This document shows positions 8,844 through 17,456 of a DNA stretch of 64,000 nt, in pieces. The notes under the pieces were generated by a model. The model saw only the letters and a list, made by a program, of their open reading frames with translations. It was not told the DNA's origin and searched no databases. Source of the DNA: Planctomycetota bacterium (GTDB taxonomy: Bacteria; Planctomycetota; UBA1135; GCA-002686595); contig JAEUHY010000026.1 in the NCBI GenBank assembly GCA_016795325.1, positions 1 to 64,000 of the forward strand, read 5' to 3'. Each line of letters opens with the position of its first letter. Position 1 is the stretch's first letter. The translations under genes and the position numbers were made by a program.

Positions 8844-8920
8844 AGGATCAAATCCGGCGCCTGCGCGCCGGCGGCTACGTGTCGCCGATGCCGGCGCGCG
8901 CAGATGACGGATTTGACCCT
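8844..8920. repeat. Imperfect 77-bp palindrome, REP/BIME-like
   Basis: The outer arms AGGATCAAATCCG (8844-8856) and CGGATTTGACCCT (8908-8920) pair with one mismatch. Inside them, CTGCGCG-CCGGC pairs with GCCGGCGCGCGCAG with a small bulge. The palindrome lies in the 196-bp gap between the AAA-like gene and the sigma-factor gene. Such structures are typical of REP sequences mobilised by IS200-like (RAYT) transposases; no such transposase is in this window. It could also act as a terminator-like hairpin, but there is no T-run. Confidence 0.55.
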
Positions 8921-9016
8921 GGCGCCGCACCGACAACTCCCGCGGCCGACGCGCGCGCAAAAAAAGGTGACTTTGTCTGCATCCGTTTCCGCCGCAGCTC
9001 GCCCTGAGTCGGCGTC

Positions 9017-11764
9017 ATGAACACTCAACAGCCCCCTACCGTCGAAGCTCTGCTCTCCAACTCGGCCTGGATCCGCCCGCTCGCCGCGAGCCTCGTCCGC
9101 GACGCCGCAAGCGTCGACGAGCTCATTCAGGAGGCCTGGGCGGAAGTCCTGCGCCGGCCGCCGGGCGAAGTCGCCAACGCCGCGGGCTGGCTGCGCACGA
9201 CGTTGCGCCGCGTCGTCGCGAGGCAGCGCGAGTCCGAGCGTAGCCGCCGTGTCCGCGAGCGCCTCGCCGCCCGCGCCGAAGCGCTCGCGCCCGAGCACGA
9301 GCTCGAGGAGCGCGCTCGTTTGCACCGCGATCTGCTCGACCACGTGCTCGCGCTCGACGAAGCCGACCGCAGCGTGCTGCTGCAGCGTTTCTACGAGAAC
9401 CTCCCGCCGAGCGAGATCGCGCGGCGCAGCGGCGCGCCGGTCGCCACCGTGAAATCGCGGCTGCAACGCGCGCTCGAGCGGTTGCGCCAGCGACTCGACG
9501 AGCGCTTCGAAGACCGCGATCAGTGGGCCCTGGCGCTGCTGGTGTTCGCACACCCGGGCGACGGCGTGCCTGCGACTGCGGTCGGCGCTTCGCTGGCGAC
9601 CTGGGGCGCGGGCAAGCTCGTCGCTGCGCTGCTGGCGCTGCTGAGTGCGTTGTGGATCGCCGTGCAGTTCGCGGGCAGCGATGAGCTGCAAGGCGCGCAG
9701 ACGCAGGCGGTCGCCACACACGAGGGCGCGGCGCTCGCCGCGGGCGCCGAACGACAAGCCTCGGCGGATGCCGCGCCGGTGAGCGCGAGCGAACGCTCAG
9801 CCGTGAGCGCGAGCCCGCGCGTGGACGAGGACTCTGGCGTGCGCGTGCGCCTGCTGCGCGACGTCGACGGCGCTACGCTCGCCGACGCGCGCGTGGAGTA
9901 CGTGCGTGTGACGCGCTGGACCATCTTAGGTTTGTGGGGCGGAGCTCACCTCGAACGCGGCGAAGCACGCACCAACGCGAGCGGCGACGTGCAACTGCCC
10001 GACACGGGCGAATACGTGCTGCGGGTCAAGCACAGCGACGAGCCGCTGATCGGCGGCGCCGTCAAAGTCGAGCGCGCGGGCCAGACGATCGCGACCACGG
10101 CCTTCGGGGCCTTGGACGTCGCGGTCTCGACCGCCAGCGGCGCACCGGCCAGCGGAGTGGGCCTGCAACTCGCGCTCGGCGACAGCGGGTCGCGCTGGAT
10201 GTCCGAGGACTTCGCGCAGCAGATGCACGAGCTCCAAGACTGCTTTGCACTGCCCGAAGCACAGGTCACGTCGAAGGTGAGCTCCGCCGCCTTCAAATGG
10301 AGGGCGCTGCGCTCGATGATGCGAGCAAGCGGCGCGTCGGCCGCCGAGTTGCTTCCGCTGGCTGGGCTTGGCGAGCCGCGCTTCACCGACGCTGCAGGCG
10401 TCGCGCACTGGTCCCACGTGCCGGCGGGTTGGAGCGTGCGCGCGGTCGTGACAACCGGGACACCGATCCGAGCGCCCGCCGCGCCGACGGAGCAAGACGC
10501 GCAGCGCAGCCAGGCACTGCGCGACACCGGCCTCGACCAGAGTCCGCCAGTCGCTGTGAAGGCCGGTGAGACAGCGCGACTGGAACTCGAACTCGAAGAC
10601 GTGTGCGCAGTCGTCGGTCGCGTGCTCGACGGCGGCCATCCGTGGAGCGGCGCGCTCGAAGTGCGGCTCAAGCACTCGGTTCCCACCGGCCCCTTCGAAG
10701 CTGTGCTGCACAAGGAACGCACCGTGCCGTGCGGCGCCGACGGGCGCTTTGCGTTCGCCGGCGTTCGACCTGGCGCCAAACTGCTCGAGATCGAATGGCG
10801 GACCCCGAACGGCGAACTCGTGAGCCTCGAGCGACGCTTCGACGTCGCCGCGGATCAGGCGCTGGACCTTGGAACGATCGTTCCCGCGGACACGCTGGTC
10901 GAGTTCACGGCTGTGGCGCTCGACGCCCGCGGAGTGCAGCTCGACGCCAACGCACTGCTGACGTGGGAAGCGCTGGACGCGTCGGCGCCCGCAGACACAC
11001 GGCCGCTGTCTGTGGAAGCGCACCTGCGCGGAGAGAAACACAGCCGCCTCCGCGCGTTCGACGTGCCGTTCGGAAGTTCGCTGCGCGTGCGCGGCCTGGA
11101 GCCGGACACTTGGAACGCCAGTGTCCTCGCCTGGAAGCTCGCGCCGCGCAGCAATCACTGGCGCGTCGTCGACGAGCTCCCCGAGCGCCAGTTCGAGACG
11201 CCAACATCCAAGCCAGTCACCCTTGCGCTCGAACTCCGCGAGCTCGCGAGCGTAAGCGTGCGCGTCGACGCGCCCAGCGGAGAGCCGCAACGCGACGCGA
11301 AGGTGATCTTCGTTTCCGCCGCGGCGGGCCGACGCGGAGCACGTACGGGGCTTCGCACGGGCAGCGAAGGTGAGTTCCACATCGAAGCGGGCGAGTACGT
11401 TGCGGTCGCGCACACGACCGACGACGGCGCGAGCCTTTACGCCATCGCGCGTTGGAATGCGGCCCCGGGCGGTTCGCTGAACCTCGAACTCGCCCCAGCG
11501 GCGTGCTTGCGCGGCACGCTCGAGCTCGCTGGTGCACCACAGGCGCTGATGATGGTGAGCGCCTCGCTGCCCGAACTCGGCAGCGAGCGCGGCTTCTCTT
11601 CGATCTGGTTCACGCCGGTGGCCGAAGACGGCAGCTTCGAGTTGCGCGGACTTCCGCCGCACACCGAACTCGAGTTGCGCTTGCCGCACGGCGCCGTCGG
11701 AAATCGGGCCCGACGCATCACGACCGGCGCCGCTGGCCAGACGCTCGAACTGCCGACGAAGTGA
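9017..11764 (+). CDS. ECF sigma factor fused to a transmembrane helix and a large extracellular beta region
   Basis: 915 residues. Residues 15-75 match sigma-70 region 2 (SLVRDAASVDELIQEAWAEV, then WLRTTLRRVVARQ). Residues 112-162 match region 4, with the helix-turn-helix LPPSEIARRSGAPVATVKSR. A single hydrophobic helix follows at about 198-218 (GKLVAALLALLSALWIAVQF). The remaining ~690 residues would lie outside the membrane and consist of carboxypeptidase-regulatory-like segments (for example VVGRVLDGGHPWSGALEVRL and LRGTLELAGAPQALMMVSAS). This suggests a sigma factor tethered to the membrane, able to respond to an outside signal or to be released by proteolysis; the mechanism is inference. 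C-terminal extensions on ECF factors are known in Planctomycetota. The next gene converges 7 bp away. Confidence 0.88.
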   Translation: MNTQQPPTVEALLSNSAWIRPLAASLVRDAASVDELIQEAWAEVLRRPPGEVANAAGWLRTTLRRVVARQRESERSRRVRERLAARAEALAPEHELEERARLHRDLLDHVLALDEADRSVLLQRFYENLPPSEIARRSGAPVATVKSRLQRALERLRQRLDERFEDRDQWALALLVFAHPGDGVPATAVGASLATWGAGKLVAALLALLSALWIAVQFAGSDELQGAQTQAVATHEGAALAAGAERQASADAAPVSASERSAVSASPRVDEDSGVRVRLLRDVDGATLADARVEYVRVTRWTILGLWGGAHLERGEARTNASGDVQLPDTGEYVLRVKHSDEPLIGGAVKVERAGQTIATTAFGALDVAVSTASGAPASGVGLQLALGDSGSRWMSEDFAQQMHELQDCFALPEAQVTSKVSSAAFKWRALRSMMRASGASAAELLPLAGLGEPRFTDAAGVAHWSHVPAGWSVRAVVTTGTPIRAPAAPTEQDAQRSQALRDTGLDQSPPVAVKAGETARLELELEDVCAVVGRVLDGGHPWSGALEVRLKHSVPTGPFEAVLHKERTVPCGADGRFAFAGVRPGAKLLEIEWRTPNGELVSLERRFDVAADQALDLGTIVPADTLVEFTAVALDARGVQLDANALLTWEALDASAPADTRPLSVEAHLRGEKHSRLRAFDVPFGSSLRVRGLEPDTWNASVLAWKLAPRSNHWRVVDELPERQFETPTSKPVTLALELRELASVSVRVDAPSGEPQRDAKVIFVSAAAGRRGARTGLRTGSEGEFHIEAGEYVAVAHTTDDGASLYAIARWNAAPGGSLNLELAPAACLRGTLELAGAPQALMMVSASLPELGSERGFSSIWFTPVAEDGSFELRGLPPHTELELRLPHGAVGNRARRITTGAAGQTLELPTK

Positions 11765-11771
11765 ACGCGGG

Positions 11772-12764
11772 CTACTTGGCGGCCGCGCGCGGTTCGATGC
11801 GGAAGCCGTCGACCTGTCGGCGTTCGCCGGTGATTGTCGTGCGCGCGAATTCGACGCGCGCCGGCAAGCCGCTGGCGAGCTCCACGTAGATCAGCGCGTC
11901 GTCGCGCACGTCCATCGCGACCAGTTCTTCGGCCGTCGGCGCGCGTTCGCCGGCCTTTTCGGCCTGCTCCACGGCGCGCGCGAGCAACGCCGCCTGCAGC
12001 GCCTTGGCGTCCATGCGCTGACTCCACACCAGCAGCGCTTGTGCGCCATCGCTGCGTTGGTCGACCAGCTCGACGCGCCGCCGCGCGGGCAGCGGCGCGC
12101 CGCCGAACGGGCTGGGCAGTTGGTCGTCGACCTCGAAGGGCTTGCCGCGCTCGAAGTCGCCGCCGCCGAGCACGTAGTAGAACTGCGGCTCGCGCAAACT
12201 CGAGGCCAGCAAGGCCCGACCGTTGAGCAGCGGCTGCATCCGCTCGAGCGCGGTGTCGACGCGCTTGCGCGCGGCCTCGTCGGCGCCCGCGGATTCGCGC
12301 AGCGCCTGCGCCATCGCTCCGAAGCGTTCGTCGAGCTGCGCAATCACGCGCGCTTCATCGGCAACGCCTGCGAACACGCCCTGGGCGCTCACGCGATACT
12401 CGAAGCTGACGCCTTCGACGAGCGCGGCGATGCGCCGCACCATGTCGTCACCCGGCGCGCCGTCGACCTTGGGCGTCTCGACCTTTCCGAAGCTCCAGCG
12501 ACAGCGCCAGCCGGTCTCGAGCTTGGCCAGGCACTCGATCGTGATCGCGGTGGTCGACTCGTTCGAACGGACGCGCGCGGCGCCTTGCCACTCCTCTCGC
12601 ATGCGGACGAGTTGGAGCTCTTGGCGCTGTCCGACTTCGAAACGCGGCCGGACCGCGATCTTGCTTGCCTGCGCGACTGCGGCGGGCGCTTGAGGCGAAG
12701 CGCCGGCGCGCAGAGGCAACAAGGCGACGAGGACGGCGCCGACGTACAGAAGCGGATTGGGCAT
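11772..12764 (-). CDS. Secreted protein of unknown function
   Basis: 330 residues from the ATG at 12764, with a signal peptide (LLYVGAVLVALLPLRAGASP). The mature part alternates beta strands and a helical stretch (about 150-190, ALRESAGADEAARKRVDTAL) and includes EVGQRQELQLVRMREEW, FVLGGGDF-like YYVLGGGDFERGKPFEVDD and a final ASGLPARVEFARTTITGERR strand. The layout resembles planctomycete proteins of the DUF6263 type, which I note only as a possibility. No catalytic motif is visible. The 209 bp upstream of its start hold no gene. Confidence 0.7.
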   Translation of the reverse strand: MPNPLLYVGAVLVALLPLRAGASPQAPAAVAQASKIAVRPRFEVGQRQELQLVRMREEWQGAARVRSNESTTAITIECLAKLETGWRCRWSFGKVETPKVDGAPGDDMVRRIAALVEGVSFEYRVSAQGVFAGVADEARVIAQLDERFGAMAQALRESAGADEAARKRVDTALERMQPLLNGRALLASSLREPQFYYVLGGGDFERGKPFEVDDQLPSPFGGAPLPARRRVELVDQRSDGAQALLVWSQRMDAKALQAALLARAVEQAEKAGERAPTAEELVAMDVRDDALIYVELASGLPARVEFARTTITGERRQVDGFRIEPRAAAK

Positions 12765-12973
12765 GCTCGCGGTTCCGGCTGGGGTGTGGAGTGCAGCAGT
12801 TTAGTGTCCGGGGTCGAAACTCCGCCGGCAGAAGCCGTGGACGCGCGTGCGTCCTGCGTGGGTTCATCCCCCAGCCCGACAAGCAACAGCGCGAATTCAA
12901 CGCGTGCGGCGCGGCGGATCGCGTCGAGACGCGTTCAACGGCTGGACACACAGCGCGGCGCCTGGCGAACGTC

Positions 12974-13258
12974 TCAGGCCTGCGCTTCGTGCGCCGCGGC
13001 GCGCGAGAGGGACCGCACGTGCAGCCCCGCGAGCGCCAACGCGAGCGCGCCCAGCGCCAACGTCGCGAGGTTCGTCGGCAGCGAGCTGTCGCCGCCGAGC
13101 TCCAAGTACACCGCGACGTACAGCCCCACCGCGGCGAGCCCGCCCAGGGTGAACACGAGCGCGATCAGCGTGAAGAGCAAGCGCGCGCGGAACAGGAGAG
13201 CGGCGGCGAGAGGCAAGCTCGCGATAGCCGCGCCGACGAACAGAACGACCCAGTGCAT
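12974..13258 (-). CDS. Small three-helix membrane protein
   Basis: 94 residues. The longer open frame runs upstream through a repeat element, so the ATG at 13258 is preferred; it opens directly into a membrane helix (VVLFVGAAIASLPLAAALLF). Two further hydrophobic segments follow, LLFTLIALVFTLGGLAAVGL and LATLALGALALALAGL, separated by a short polar loop ELGGDSSLPTN. The tail is basic and alanine-rich. No family is recognised. Upstream, 57 bp away, lies the palindromic element at 13315. Confidence 0.6.
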   Translation of the reverse strand: MHWVVLFVGAAIASLPLAAALLFRARLLFTLIALVFTLGGLAAVGLYVAVYLELGGDSSLPTNLATLALGALALALAGLHVRSLSRAAAHEAQA

Positions 13259-13314
13259 GCCCGAATATCGGCCGCACGGGGCACTTCGATGCAACCACGC
13301 GCTTTCGGCCGCGC

Positions 13315-13477
13315 CAGTGTCCTGCTTCCGAGTTTCGTCCAATGTCTCGCTGGCCTCGCCACCCCTGGCGGCGTTGCTCCGGTTCGTCGACCTCTTCACG
13401 TCGCCTAGAGTCCTCGCGCCTTGCCACGACCGCCGCTTCCAGCGACCTCTTCGACGGACTTCGGAAGCAGCACACGA
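13315..13477 (-). mobile_element. Diverged copy of the ~165-bp palindromic element (see 43842)
   Basis: Read on the minus strand, the interior matches the element at 43842: GCAAGGCGCGAGGA, then TAGGCGACGTGAAGAGGTCG, CGAACCGGAGCAACGC and GGCGAGG occur in the same order and spacing. The outer arms of this copy, GTGTCCTGCTTCCGA at the left and the complement of GTGTGCTGCTTCCGA at the right, pair with each other but differ from the arms of the other copy. It sits between the small membrane protein gene and the globin gene, and its right end lies 40 bp before the globin start. It has no coding capacity of its own and fits a MITE-like or structured-RNA element. Confidence 0.65.
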
Positions 13478-13517
13478 GCGCGCGAAATGCCGGCCTGCGC
13501 TCTCCGTTGGAGCGGGT

Positions 13518-13940
13518 ATGGAAACCACCCCCGCCGCCCGCATCCAAGCTTCGTTCCGAGTCCTCGCGCCGCGCGCCGCCGAACTCGTCGACTCGTTCTA
13601 CGCGCGCCTGTTCGAGGCCGCGCCGCAAGCGCGCGCGCTCTTCCCCGCCGAACTGGACGCACAGAAGCGCCACCTGCTCGCCGCGCTCGCGCTCGTCGTG
13701 CGCGAAGCGGAGCAACTCGAGCGACTCGCGCCGGCGTTGCGCGAGATGGGCGCGCGGCACGTGAGCTACGGAGCGCGGCCGGAGCACTATCCGCTGGTGC
13801 GCGACACGTTGCTCGCGACGTTGGAGTCGTTCGCCGGTGTGAGCTGGAACGCTCAACTCGCCGCCGACTGGCGCGGCGCGCTCGACCAAGTCGCAGCGCT
13901 CATGCTCGAAGGCGCGCAACGCGCCGAGTGCGCGGCCTGA
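13518..13940 (+). CDS. Single-domain globin
   Basis: 140 residues. The frame is open far upstream, but the ATG at 13518 is preceded by GGAG at a suitable distance and gives a standard globin length. The sequence aligns with Vitreoscilla-type haemoglobins: IQASFRVLAPRAAELVDSFY, RLFEAAPQARALFP, LREMGARHVSYGARPEHYP and LVRDTLLATLESFAG. Histidine 81 in GARHVSYG is the expected haem-iron ligand. The distal pocket probably involves Gln49 or Lys50. There is no reductase domain, so it is not a flavohaemoglobin. Likely roles are oxygen or nitric-oxide handling in the cytoplasm. It converges on the gene at 13958 with a 17-bp gap. Confidence 0.9.
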   Translation: METTPAARIQASFRVLAPRAAELVDSFYARLFEAAPQARALFPAELDAQKRHLLAALALVVREAEQLERLAPALREMGARHVSYGARPEHYPLVRDTLLATLESFAGVSWNAQLAADWRGALDQVAALMLEGAQRAECAA

Positions 13941-13957
13941 AGCGCTGTTGCTGCGCG

Positions 13958-14569
13958 TCAGAGCCCGAAGCCGAGCGTCACGAACAGATCGAGCGCGAAG
14001 TCGTCGGAGTTGAGCGCCGAGAGGTCGACGCCCTCGGCGCAAACCGCGCGCAATCCCGCGCCGACGTACAACCTCCCGAACGACGCGTCGACGCCGAGCG
14101 TCGCGTACGGGCCCGATTGGCGCACGATCCACGAGAGCAAGTCGTAGCTGTCGTCGTCGCGGTTGCGCTCGTCGTCGCGGTACAGATCGCGCGCGGAGCC
14201 GCGGCCGTTCCACAGGAGCCCGAGGCCGAGGTACGGGCGCACCGCAACATCGGGCGCGAGCGCGTAGAGCCGCGCACCGGCGTGCGTCTCGACATAGTCC
14301 GTTTCGCTCCCGTCGACGCGCTCGAACTCGCCGGCCCGCAGTCCGAGTTCGAGCGCGCTCCAGCCGCCCTCGAACGGGTGCACGTAGTTGGCGCCGAACA
14401 GCGCCTGGTCGTCGTCGGTGCGTTCGAGGCCCGAGCTGGCGTTGCGGCGCAGCGCCAGAAGCTCGACTCGCGAACGCGCACCGCTCTGCGCTGATCCGCT
14501 GGTTTGGCAGGCGACGCTGAGCGTTGCTGCGAGCCCGACGAGGACGGCGCGAGACGGAAAACAGCACAC
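13958..14569 (-). CDS. Putative outer-membrane beta-barrel protein with lipoprotein signal
   Basis: 203 residues from the GTG at 14569, which places a signal immediately at the N-terminus (VLVGLAATLSVAC, lipobox cysteine). An ATG at 14641 would add 24 residues of unlikely composition in front. The mature part alternates short strands with glycine and aromatic residues (YVHPFEGGWSALELGLRAGE, VAVRPYLGLGLLWNGRG, RLYVGAGLRAVCAEG) and ends in LDLFVTLGFGL, a terminal aromatic/leucine pattern seen in small barrels. Function unknown; a barrel carrying a lipobox is somewhat unusual. Confidence 0.65.
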   Translation of the reverse strand: MCCFPSRAVLVGLAATLSVACQTSGSAQSGARSRVELLALRRNASSGLERTDDDQALFGANYVHPFEGGWSALELGLRAGEFERVDGSETDYVETHAGARLYALAPDVAVRPYLGLGLLWNGRGSARDLYRDDERNRDDDSYDLLSWIVRQSGPYATLGVDASFGRLYVGAGLRAVCAEGVDLSALNSDDFALDLFVTLGFGL

Positions 14570-14765
14570 GCCGCGGGAGTGTAGGTCGGATCGGACCGAT
14601 TGTTCGCCCGTGCCGGCCCGACCGGCGGCGCGGGCGCGCAAGAACGGCCCTTCGAGCTCAGCCGGACCTCGCTCGTGCTAAGGCCGGCGGTCCCACGCCT
14701 CTCTAGGAAATTGCTAAATTGCCGGACCGGTCCCCCCGCCCCCTCATCTCGATCCACTCACCACC

Positions 14766-17096
14766 ATGCGAATCTCCGCATCCTGGACGGCGCTGTTCGT
14801 GCTGTCCGCACCCGCCTTCGCCCAGCTGCAGTTCAAGCCGGTTGCGACCATCAACCTCGACGCGACCGCGAACAACGCCAACCCGCAGTTCATCGGCAGC
14901 AATCCCTCGGCGGTCGCGTGGGAGAACGGCGATCTGATCGTCGCCGGATTCAACAGCACGGGCGGCACGACCAACACCGGGATCGTGCGCGTGAGCAACG
15001 TGCTCACCACGCCGTCCATCGGCGCGGCCTTCGGCGTCACGAGCACGCCGTCGACGCGCGGTTATTCGGGCCTCGCGACGCAGGGGGGCCAGATCGCCGC
15101 GGCGTTCGACTTCGGCGCGAACAGCGCGAACGGCCTGGCGCTCTACAACACGAGCGGCGGGCTGGTCTGGCAGGTCAACACGTTCAACGCGAGCCCCAAC
15201 AACGCCTACCGCGGCTTCGGCGGCACGGATTTCGACCCGGGCTTCGTGAGCGGCGGCGGCGTCGATGCGGGCGTCAGCGGCCTCACCACGGGCAGCGGTC
15301 GCCGCGCGTTGATGAACACCGCCACTGGCTTGTGGACGTACACGCAGTCGACGGGCGCGATCATCAACGTCACTCCGACGGCGACGAACTGGCGCGACCA
15401 CGCGTATGACCCGGCCACGGGCGACCTGTACACGCGCGTCAACAACGACGTCAGCAAACACACCCGCACGGGCGGCAACACGTTCACGCCCAATGTGCGC
15501 ATCGTCGACGTCACCGACGCGTCCGCGGTGGCCGGCCAGAACCTCGAGTTCCTGAACACGTCGCTGGGCAACTTCGTGATCTACAACGATCGCCCGAGCA
15601 CCGCGACGCAGCCGCTCACGACTGCGGTCAAGATCGTCGACACGAGCGGTGTCGCGCAGGTCTACAACCTCGGCCCGGGCTTCAGCGCGGCGAACTCCGG
15701 CGGCTACTACGACTTCTCGTGGGACGCCGCGAACGCGCGCTTGGCGCTGCTCGACTTCGGAAACCGTCGCGTCTACGTGTTCGAGCTGTGCTCGGGCGTC
15801 GACGGCGACGGCGACGGCACGCAGGACTGCATCGACGGTTGCCCGAGCGATCCGGCGAAGATCGCCCCGGGGCAGTGCGGCTGCGGCGTGATCGACGTGG
15901 ACAGCGACGGCGACACCGTCGCCGACTGCGTCGACGGCTGCCCGAGCGATCCGGCGAAGAGCGCTCCGGGCCAGTGCGGCTGCGGCGTGTCCGACGCGGA
16001 CAGCGACGGCGACCTGACGGCGGACTGCAATGACGGTTGCCCGCTCGATCCGGCGAAGGTTGCTCCCGGCATCTGCGGTTGCGGCGTGTCCGACGCGGAC
16101 TCGGACGGCGACAGCGTCGTCGACTGCAACGACGGTTGCCCGAACGATCCGCTCAAGACTGCGCCCGGCATCTGCGGTTGCGGCGTGTCCGACGCGGATT
16201 CGGACGGCGACAGCGTCGTCGACTGCAACGACGGCTGCCCGAACGATCCGCTCAAGACTGCGCCCGGCATCTGCGGTTGCGGCGTGGCGGACAGCGACAG
16301 CGACGGCGACACGGTGGCCGACTGCAACGACGGTTGCCCGAACGATCCGCTGAAGATCGCTGCGGGCGTCTGCGGTTGCGGCGTCGCCGACACCGATAGC
16401 GACGGTGACTCGGTCGCCGACTGCGTCGACGGTTGCCCCACCGATCCGCTCAAGAGCGCGCCCGGCGCGTGCGGCTGCGGCGTGGCGGATGTCGACACCG
16501 ACAGCGACGGCATCTTGGACTGCAACGACAACTGCGACACGCTCGCCAACCCGCTGCAGGAAGACTGCGACAGCGACAACGTCGGCGATGTCTGCGAGTA
16601 CGCGAGCGGCACGCAGACGGACTTCAACCTCAATTCGATCCCGGACAACTGCGAGCCGGGCATCACGGTGAGCTACTGCACGTCGGGCACGTCGTCGATC
16701 GGCTGCGTCGCGACGATCGGCGGCTCGGGTGTGGCGAGCGCGTCGGCCACGGCCGGCTACTTCGTCACGACGAGCGGCGTCGAAGGCCAGCGTCAGGCGA
16801 TCACGTTCTACAGCCTGCTCGGACCCAAGACGCCGCCGACGCCGTTCGGCGCGGGCTTCCTGTGCGTCAAGTCGCCCACGCAGCGCACCGGCAACCTCCA
16901 GGCGAGCGGCACGCCGGGCCTGTGCAACGGTCTGGTGTCGATCGACATCTTGGATTGGGCTCAGACGCACCCGGCTGGTCAGGGCGTGCCGTTCACGGCC
17001 GGCCTGACGCTGAACTTCCAGAGCTCGATCCGCGACCCGCTCAGCCCGGGCACGCGCGTGATGTCGAACGCGATCCAGGTCACGCTGCTGCCCTGA
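14766..17096 (+). CDS. Secreted protein with seven thrombospondin-type-3-like repeats and a C-terminal YCT-type domain
   Basis: 776 residues. Residues 1-20 are a signal peptide (WTALFVLSAPAFAQ). Residues 21-340 are a beta-rich region resembling a propeller (repeated NGDLIVAGFNSTGG-like and ARLALLDFGNRRVYVFELCS segments). Residues 346-576 hold seven 33-residue repeats of the form DxDSDGDxxxDCxDGCPxDP, ending in PGxCGCGV. These are rich in Asp and Cys and are expected to bind calcium, as in thrombospondin type 3 repeats. From about 632 comes the type A YCT domain (SYCTSGTSSIGC, TFYSLLGPKTP, FLCVKSPTQR, DPLSPGTRVMSNAIQVTLLP), shared with 17457. An inverted repeat at 17136 probably ends transcription. 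Likely an extracellular or surface structural protein. Confidence 0.85.
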   Translation: MRISASWTALFVLSAPAFAQLQFKPVATINLDATANNANPQFIGSNPSAVAWENGDLIVAGFNSTGGTTNTGIVRVSNVLTTPSIGAAFGVTSTPSTRGYSGLATQGGQIAAAFDFGANSANGLALYNTSGGLVWQVNTFNASPNNAYRGFGGTDFDPGFVSGGGVDAGVSGLTTGSGRRALMNTATGLWTYTQSTGAIINVTPTATNWRDHAYDPATGDLYTRVNNDVSKHTRTGGNTFTPNVRIVDVTDASAVAGQNLEFLNTSLGNFVIYNDRPSTATQPLTTAVKIVDTSGVAQVYNLGPGFSAANSGGYYDFSWDAANARLALLDFGNRRVYVFELCSGVDGDGDGTQDCIDGCPSDPAKIAPGQCGCGVIDVDSDGDTVADCVDGCPSDPAKSAPGQCGCGVSDADSDGDLTADCNDGCPLDPAKVAPGICGCGVSDADSDGDSVVDCNDGCPNDPLKTAPGICGCGVSDADSDGDSVVDCNDGCPNDPLKTAPGICGCGVADSDSDGDTVADCNDGCPNDPLKIAAGVCGCGVADTDSDGDSVADCVDGCPTDPLKSAPGACGCGVADVDTDSDGILDCNDNCDTLANPLQEDCDSDNVGDVCEYASGTQTDFNLNSIPDNCEPGITVSYCTSGTSSIGCVATIGGSGVASASATAGYFVTTSGVEGQRQAITFYSLLGPKTPPTPFGAGFLCVKSPTQRTGNLQASGTPGLCNGLVSIDILDWAQTHPAGQGVPFTAGLTLNFQSSIRDPLSPGTRVMSNAIQVTLLP
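15801..16493 (+). repeat. Seven tandem 99-bp coding repeats
   Basis: The GG(T/C)TGC of each GCP motif recurs at 15837, 15936, 16035, 16134, 16233, 16332 and 16431, an exact 99-bp period. Units four and five differ at only a few positions, pointing to recent duplication or slippage. Each unit encodes 33 residues of a calcium-binding type-3 repeat inside the gene at 14766. Confidence 0.9.
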
Positions 17097-17135
17097 TCGG
17101 ACGCGTCACGAGCGCTCGCTCGGCGAGCGTTCATC

Positions 17136-17180
17136 AACCGCGCCGCGTTGCCTCGAGTGGCAGCGCGGCGCGGTTGTGTT
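17136..17180 (+). terminator. Perfect 12-bp inverted repeat after the repeat-protein gene
   Basis: AACCGCGCCGCG (17136-17147) and CGCGGCGCGGTT (17164-17175) are perfect complements around a 16-nt loop, followed by GTGTTT. It lies 40 bp after the stop at 17096, so a terminator is likely. Confidence 0.7.
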
Positions 17181-17456
17181 TCCTTCGGCGTACGCGGGGC
17201 CCGATGCACCGGGCGTGAGCCTCGTCGCGCACGACTCGGCCGTCGCTCGCGAACCCGCGGGCTCGGGTCGCTCGTCCGTCCGCTCATTTCTGTCCGCGGA
17301 CGATTCGGAGGGTTTTCCACGTGCCGCGTACAGAGCTGGGTTCGTGTCGCACTCGGCCCAACTCGCATACGATCGTGCCGCGAACTCTTCGCCTGGCAGC
17401 AGGTGCAGAGGCTGTCGTCACCGCCTTCTCTCGATCGAACTTCCCGGAGATCGCCC
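17181..17456. other. Non-coding leader before the delta-60 repeat gene
   Basis: Together with the terminator before it, this fills a 360-bp gap. I see no gene, RNA motif or repeat in it. Open frames crossing it have atypical composition and no start signal. It presumably holds the promoter of the gene at 17457; the GGAG near 17446 is a plausible ribosome binding site. Confidence 0.5.

Noticed and set aside
15801..16493. Regular direct repeats resembling a CRISPR array
   Set aside because: The 99-bp units have no repeat-spacer structure, keep the reading frame and encode calcium-binding repeats; no cas genes are present.
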